A stretch of DNA of 64,000 nt from Gammaproteobacteria bacterium (GTDB lineage: Bacteria > Pseudomonadota > Gammaproteobacteria > Steroidobacterales > Woeseiaceae). Where the stretch lies: positions 124,001 through 188,000 of the forward strand of contig JAOTYE010000002.1 of the NCBI GenBank assembly GCA_029862045.1. Direction: 5' to 3'. A program made the translations under genes and the position numbers. The notes beneath the pieces are model-generated. The model searched no databases. It was not told the origin of the DNA and saw only the letters and a list, made by a program, of their open reading frames with translations. Shown here piece by piece: positions 62,330-64,000 of this stretch. The number at the start of each line of letters is the position of its first letter. The first letter of the stretch is position 1.

Positions 62330-62533
62330 ATGGACATCGTATATGCAGCAGAAAAACCCAGTATCGCCAAGTTATTGAGCGATCACATGCAGTGCCGGGT
62401 AGAACCTGAGGACATTCGGGTTACCGAAAACCCGGACGAGACCGGCAGTTTCTGTATCGGCTGGCAGTTCGAGCATTATGTCCTGTCGCCAAACGGTGAG
62501 ATTGCATCGGACGGTCTGGAGATCCTCGACTAG
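62330..62533 (+). CDS. 67-residue protein with a topoisomerase-III-like AEKPS start
   Basis: MDIVYAAEKPSIAKLLSDHM is like the opening of the Toprim domain in topoisomerase III, but the remaining 47 residues (FCIGWQFEHYVLSPNGEIAS) are not, and the protein ends there. A strong GAGGAGG precedes the ATG and a phased activator region lies upstream, so it is probably a real expressed small protein rather than a fragment. Function unknown. Stop overlaps that of the rhomboid gene. Confidence 0.7.
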   Translation: MDIVYAAEKPSIAKLLSDHMQCRVEPEDIRVTENPDETGSFCIGWQFEHYVLSPNGEIASDGLEILD

Positions 62534-63141
62534 CCCTGGCCGAATATCGCCATGAGTCGCGTAAATGCCCCCGGGTCTGTCACCGCCACAAAAGCGATTC
62601 CGCTCAACGCCCCACAAAGGTGTGCGTCGTGGTTGATGCGACCGCGTGAATGTATTGAGGCCCAATAGGAGTAGGCCACATAACCCACGGCAAACAACGC
62701 CGCCGGGATCGGCACGGGAATCGGCATGATCATCAGCGTCGTGGTCGGGAAATATACGACGTAGGCGAACAGCACGGCCGAAACCGCACCGGACGCGCCC
62801 AGCGACGCATATTCCGGATTGTTCCTGTGCTTGTACCAGGTACAGGAATGGCTTGCGACCAAGCCGACGAAATACAGAGCGAGAAAAGGCACAGTACCGA
62901 TGTAACGTTCCATCGGAAATGCGAAAAAGTAAAACGTAAACATGTTGAACAGCAGGTGACCGAGATCGGCATGAATGAAGCCACTCATGATCATCGTGTC
63001 GTATTGTCTGGCGCGCAGAAACAAATACGGCCTGAATAAGAATTTGTGAATGATCGCGGGCATGCGATACAGGCCGAGCAGGCTAATCGCGATGGTCAGG
63101 CCCATGATGCCCGGTGCACCTATTTGTCCGTCTGCGAACAT
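62530..63141 (-). CDS. Rhomboid-family intramembrane serine protease
   Basis: 203 residues, six membrane segments. Catalytic Ser117 in the GASG motif (115-118), His174 in NHDAHLCGALSG, and the oxyanion His62/Asn66 in GHLLFNM. Cleaves substrates in the inner membrane. Divergent from the NYN/PIN gene. Substrate unknown. Confidence 0.92.
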   Translation of the reverse strand: MFADGQIGAPGIMGLTIAISLLGLYRMPAIIHKFLFRPYLFLRARQYDTMIMSGFIHADLGHLLFNMFTFYFFAFPMERYIGTVPFLALYFVGLVASHSCTWYKHRNNPEYASLGASGAVSAVLFAYVVYFPTTTLMIMPIPVPIPAALFAVGYVAYSYWASIHSRGRINHDAHLCGALSGIAFVAVTDPGAFTRLMAIFGQG

Positions 63142-63207
63142 GCTTTCAACCTCGTTCTCATCAAGCAGAATTTCTGTACACTGGCACTCTATTGTACGGA
63201 GACCCTC

Positions 63208-63822
63208 TTGCCAACGAATTACGTACTGATCGACTTCGAGAACGTCCAGCCAAAGAACCTGGAGTTACTCGCTGCACACCCGTTCAAGGTGCTCGTCTTC
63301 ATCGGTTCAAATCAGACCCGGTTGCCGCGGCACATCGTCGTTGCAATGCAGATTCTTGGGGACCAGGCCAGGTATGTCGAAATAGAGGGTAGTGGACCCA
63401 ACGCCCTGGACTTTCACATCGCCTATTACATTGGGGAATTGGCGGCGAAGGAGCCGCAGGCGCACTTTCATGTGATCAGCAGAGACAAAGGGTTCGATCC
63501 ACTGATCAGGCATCTCAAGAGCAGGAAGATCCGCGTTCACAGGGAAATAGACGTTGCCGAGATACCGGAACTGCGCATCTCGACGAAGGGGAGTACCGGC
63601 GACATGGTCGATGCGATCGTCAGGAACCTGATTGGGCGGGGTCAATCCCGGCCCAGGAAAGTGAAGACGTTGCAGAACACGATCAGCCACCTCATCAAGG
63701 AGGAGCTTGATGAAAAAGCATTGGCTGCTCTGGTCGAAGACATGAAGAAGCGCAAGCTGATTGTTGTGAAGAACGGCAATGTCAGCTACAAGTTGCCAAA
63801 CCGGGCGAAGAGGAAACGATGA
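63208..63822 (+). CDS. NYN/PIN-domain ribonuclease-like protein
   Basis: 204 residues from TTG at 63208 (GGAG upstream). NYVLIDFENVQPKNLELL and HVISRDKGFDPLIRHLKSR carry the conserved acids of a NYN/PIN nuclease; the C-terminus (TLQNTISHLIKEELDEKAL onward) resembles an RNA/DNA-binding winged helix. Probable metal-dependent RNase. The stop overlaps an ATG of a short hydrophobic frame before the next gene. Confidence 0.85.
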   Translation: MPTNYVLIDFENVQPKNLELLAAHPFKVLVFIGSNQTRLPRHIVVAMQILGDQARYVEIEGSGPNALDFHIAYYIGELAAKEPQAHFHVISRDKGFDPLIRHLKSRKIRVHREIDVAEIPELRISTKGSTGDMVDAIVRNLIGRGQSRPRKVKTLQNTISHLIKEELDEKALAALVEDMKKRKLIVVKNGNVSYKLPNRAKRKR

Positions 63823-63875
63823 CTACAACTCTCCGTCTGCTTACAGTCGTGCTGTTTTTGGTGGAGGCACAATGA
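63819..63875 (+). CDS. 18-residue hydrophobic frame linking the NYN gene to the next gene
   Basis: ATGA at 63819 opens MTTTLRLLTVVLFLVEAQ, which stops with TGA at 63873-63875, overlapping the next ATG at 63872. A coupling or leader peptide is possible; it may also be chance. Confidence 0.25.
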   Translation: MTTTLRLLTVVLFLVEAQ

Positions 63876-64000
63876 CCAATCGACGCGAATTCATTCAATA
63901 TACAGGTGCTGCCGCTCTGGCCACCGCAGCACCGATTTCGGCATTGGCGGAGAGGCGGCGGCCCCTGCCAACACGGCCAATTCCCGGCACGGACGAAAGC
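63872..64000 (+). CDS. Tat-exported protein, 5' part only (aldo/keto-reductase suspected)
   Basis: 43 codons before the window ends. MTNRREFIQYTGAAALATA is a twin-arginine signal, followed by a TRPIPGTDES segment like the start of Tat-exported aldo/keto reductases. GGTGGAGG precedes the ATG. The rest is outside the window, so the family is a guess. Confidence 0.6.
   Translation, partial: MTNRREFIQYTGAAALATAAPISALAERRRPLPTRPIPGTDES

Overview
The window looks like chromosomal DNA of a free-living, probably marine, Gammaproteobacterium of moderately high GC. The support is a set of typical gammaproteobacterial families (Pcm, YbiI-like DksA/TraR zinc finger, YceH, YaiI, YhiN-type flavoprotein, an OmpW remnant, DUF3012, DUF6455, DUF6351) together with many exported hydrolases and lipoproteins. 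A lineage near Woeseiales/Chromatiales is my inference only. No rRNA, tRNA, CRISPR array, prophage or insertion sequence was found. Genes are in short operons on both strands.

Layout. 1-5 kb: 5'-cut aldehyde dehydrogenase, a two-gene lipoprotein operon, an ExeA-like AAA ATPase fused to an FHA domain, and a YbiI-like zinc-finger protein. 5-12 kb: a winged-helix membrane regulator lacking a sensor part, a membrane gene broken by one in-frame stop, a LonB-like protease overlapping a small stress-protein-like gene, pcm, and a frameshifted membrane gene. 12-19 kb: exported EEP phosphatase/nuclease, a FlgO/TPR membrane protein, an OmpA-family protein with calcium-binding repeats, a SYLF protein, and a sigma-factor fragment. 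19-25 kb: penicillin-amidase-family hydrolase, aldo/keto reductase, exported SDR-NTF2 fusion, small lipoproteins.

25-32 kb is the most system-like part. A YiiX-type papain-fold hydrolase and an XRE regulator are divergent from a translationally coupled pspA-like gene and a polytopic membrane protein. A cPLA2-like phospholipase and a Frag1/DRAM-like membrane protein follow. Together they suggest an envelope or lipid stress locus. 32-46 kb: DUF6351 hydrolase, DUF6455 protein, NTF2-like lipoprotein, pectin-acetylesterase-like enzyme, exported methyltransferase, DUF2089 operon under a perfect palindrome, Cas4-like/DUF2779 nuclease, spondin protein, alpha/beta hydrolase, saccharopine-dehydrogenase-like/DUF2269 pair.

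46-64 kb: bactofilin, a FCY1-type cytosine deaminase, an outer-membrane barrel protein, a second DUF6455 gene (apparently ATT start) sharing a long promoter motif with the first, an RRM protein, a YhiN-like flavoprotein, an SBP/GGDEF-EAL signalling pair, YaiI, OsmC, MarR beside an OmpW remnant, YceH, DUF427, an AhpD-like protein, four phased TTCAG sites in front of a 67-residue protein, rhomboid protease, NYN/PIN protein, and the start of a Tat-exported protein.

Several genes are decayed or truncated (6.1, 10.9, 14.1, 19.1 and 58.1 kb, possibly 5.3 kb). This means either real gene loss or assembly error. The strongest regulatory signals are the twin DUF6455 promoter motif, the 11-bp-phased TTCAG array, and the palindrome over the DUF2089 promoter.
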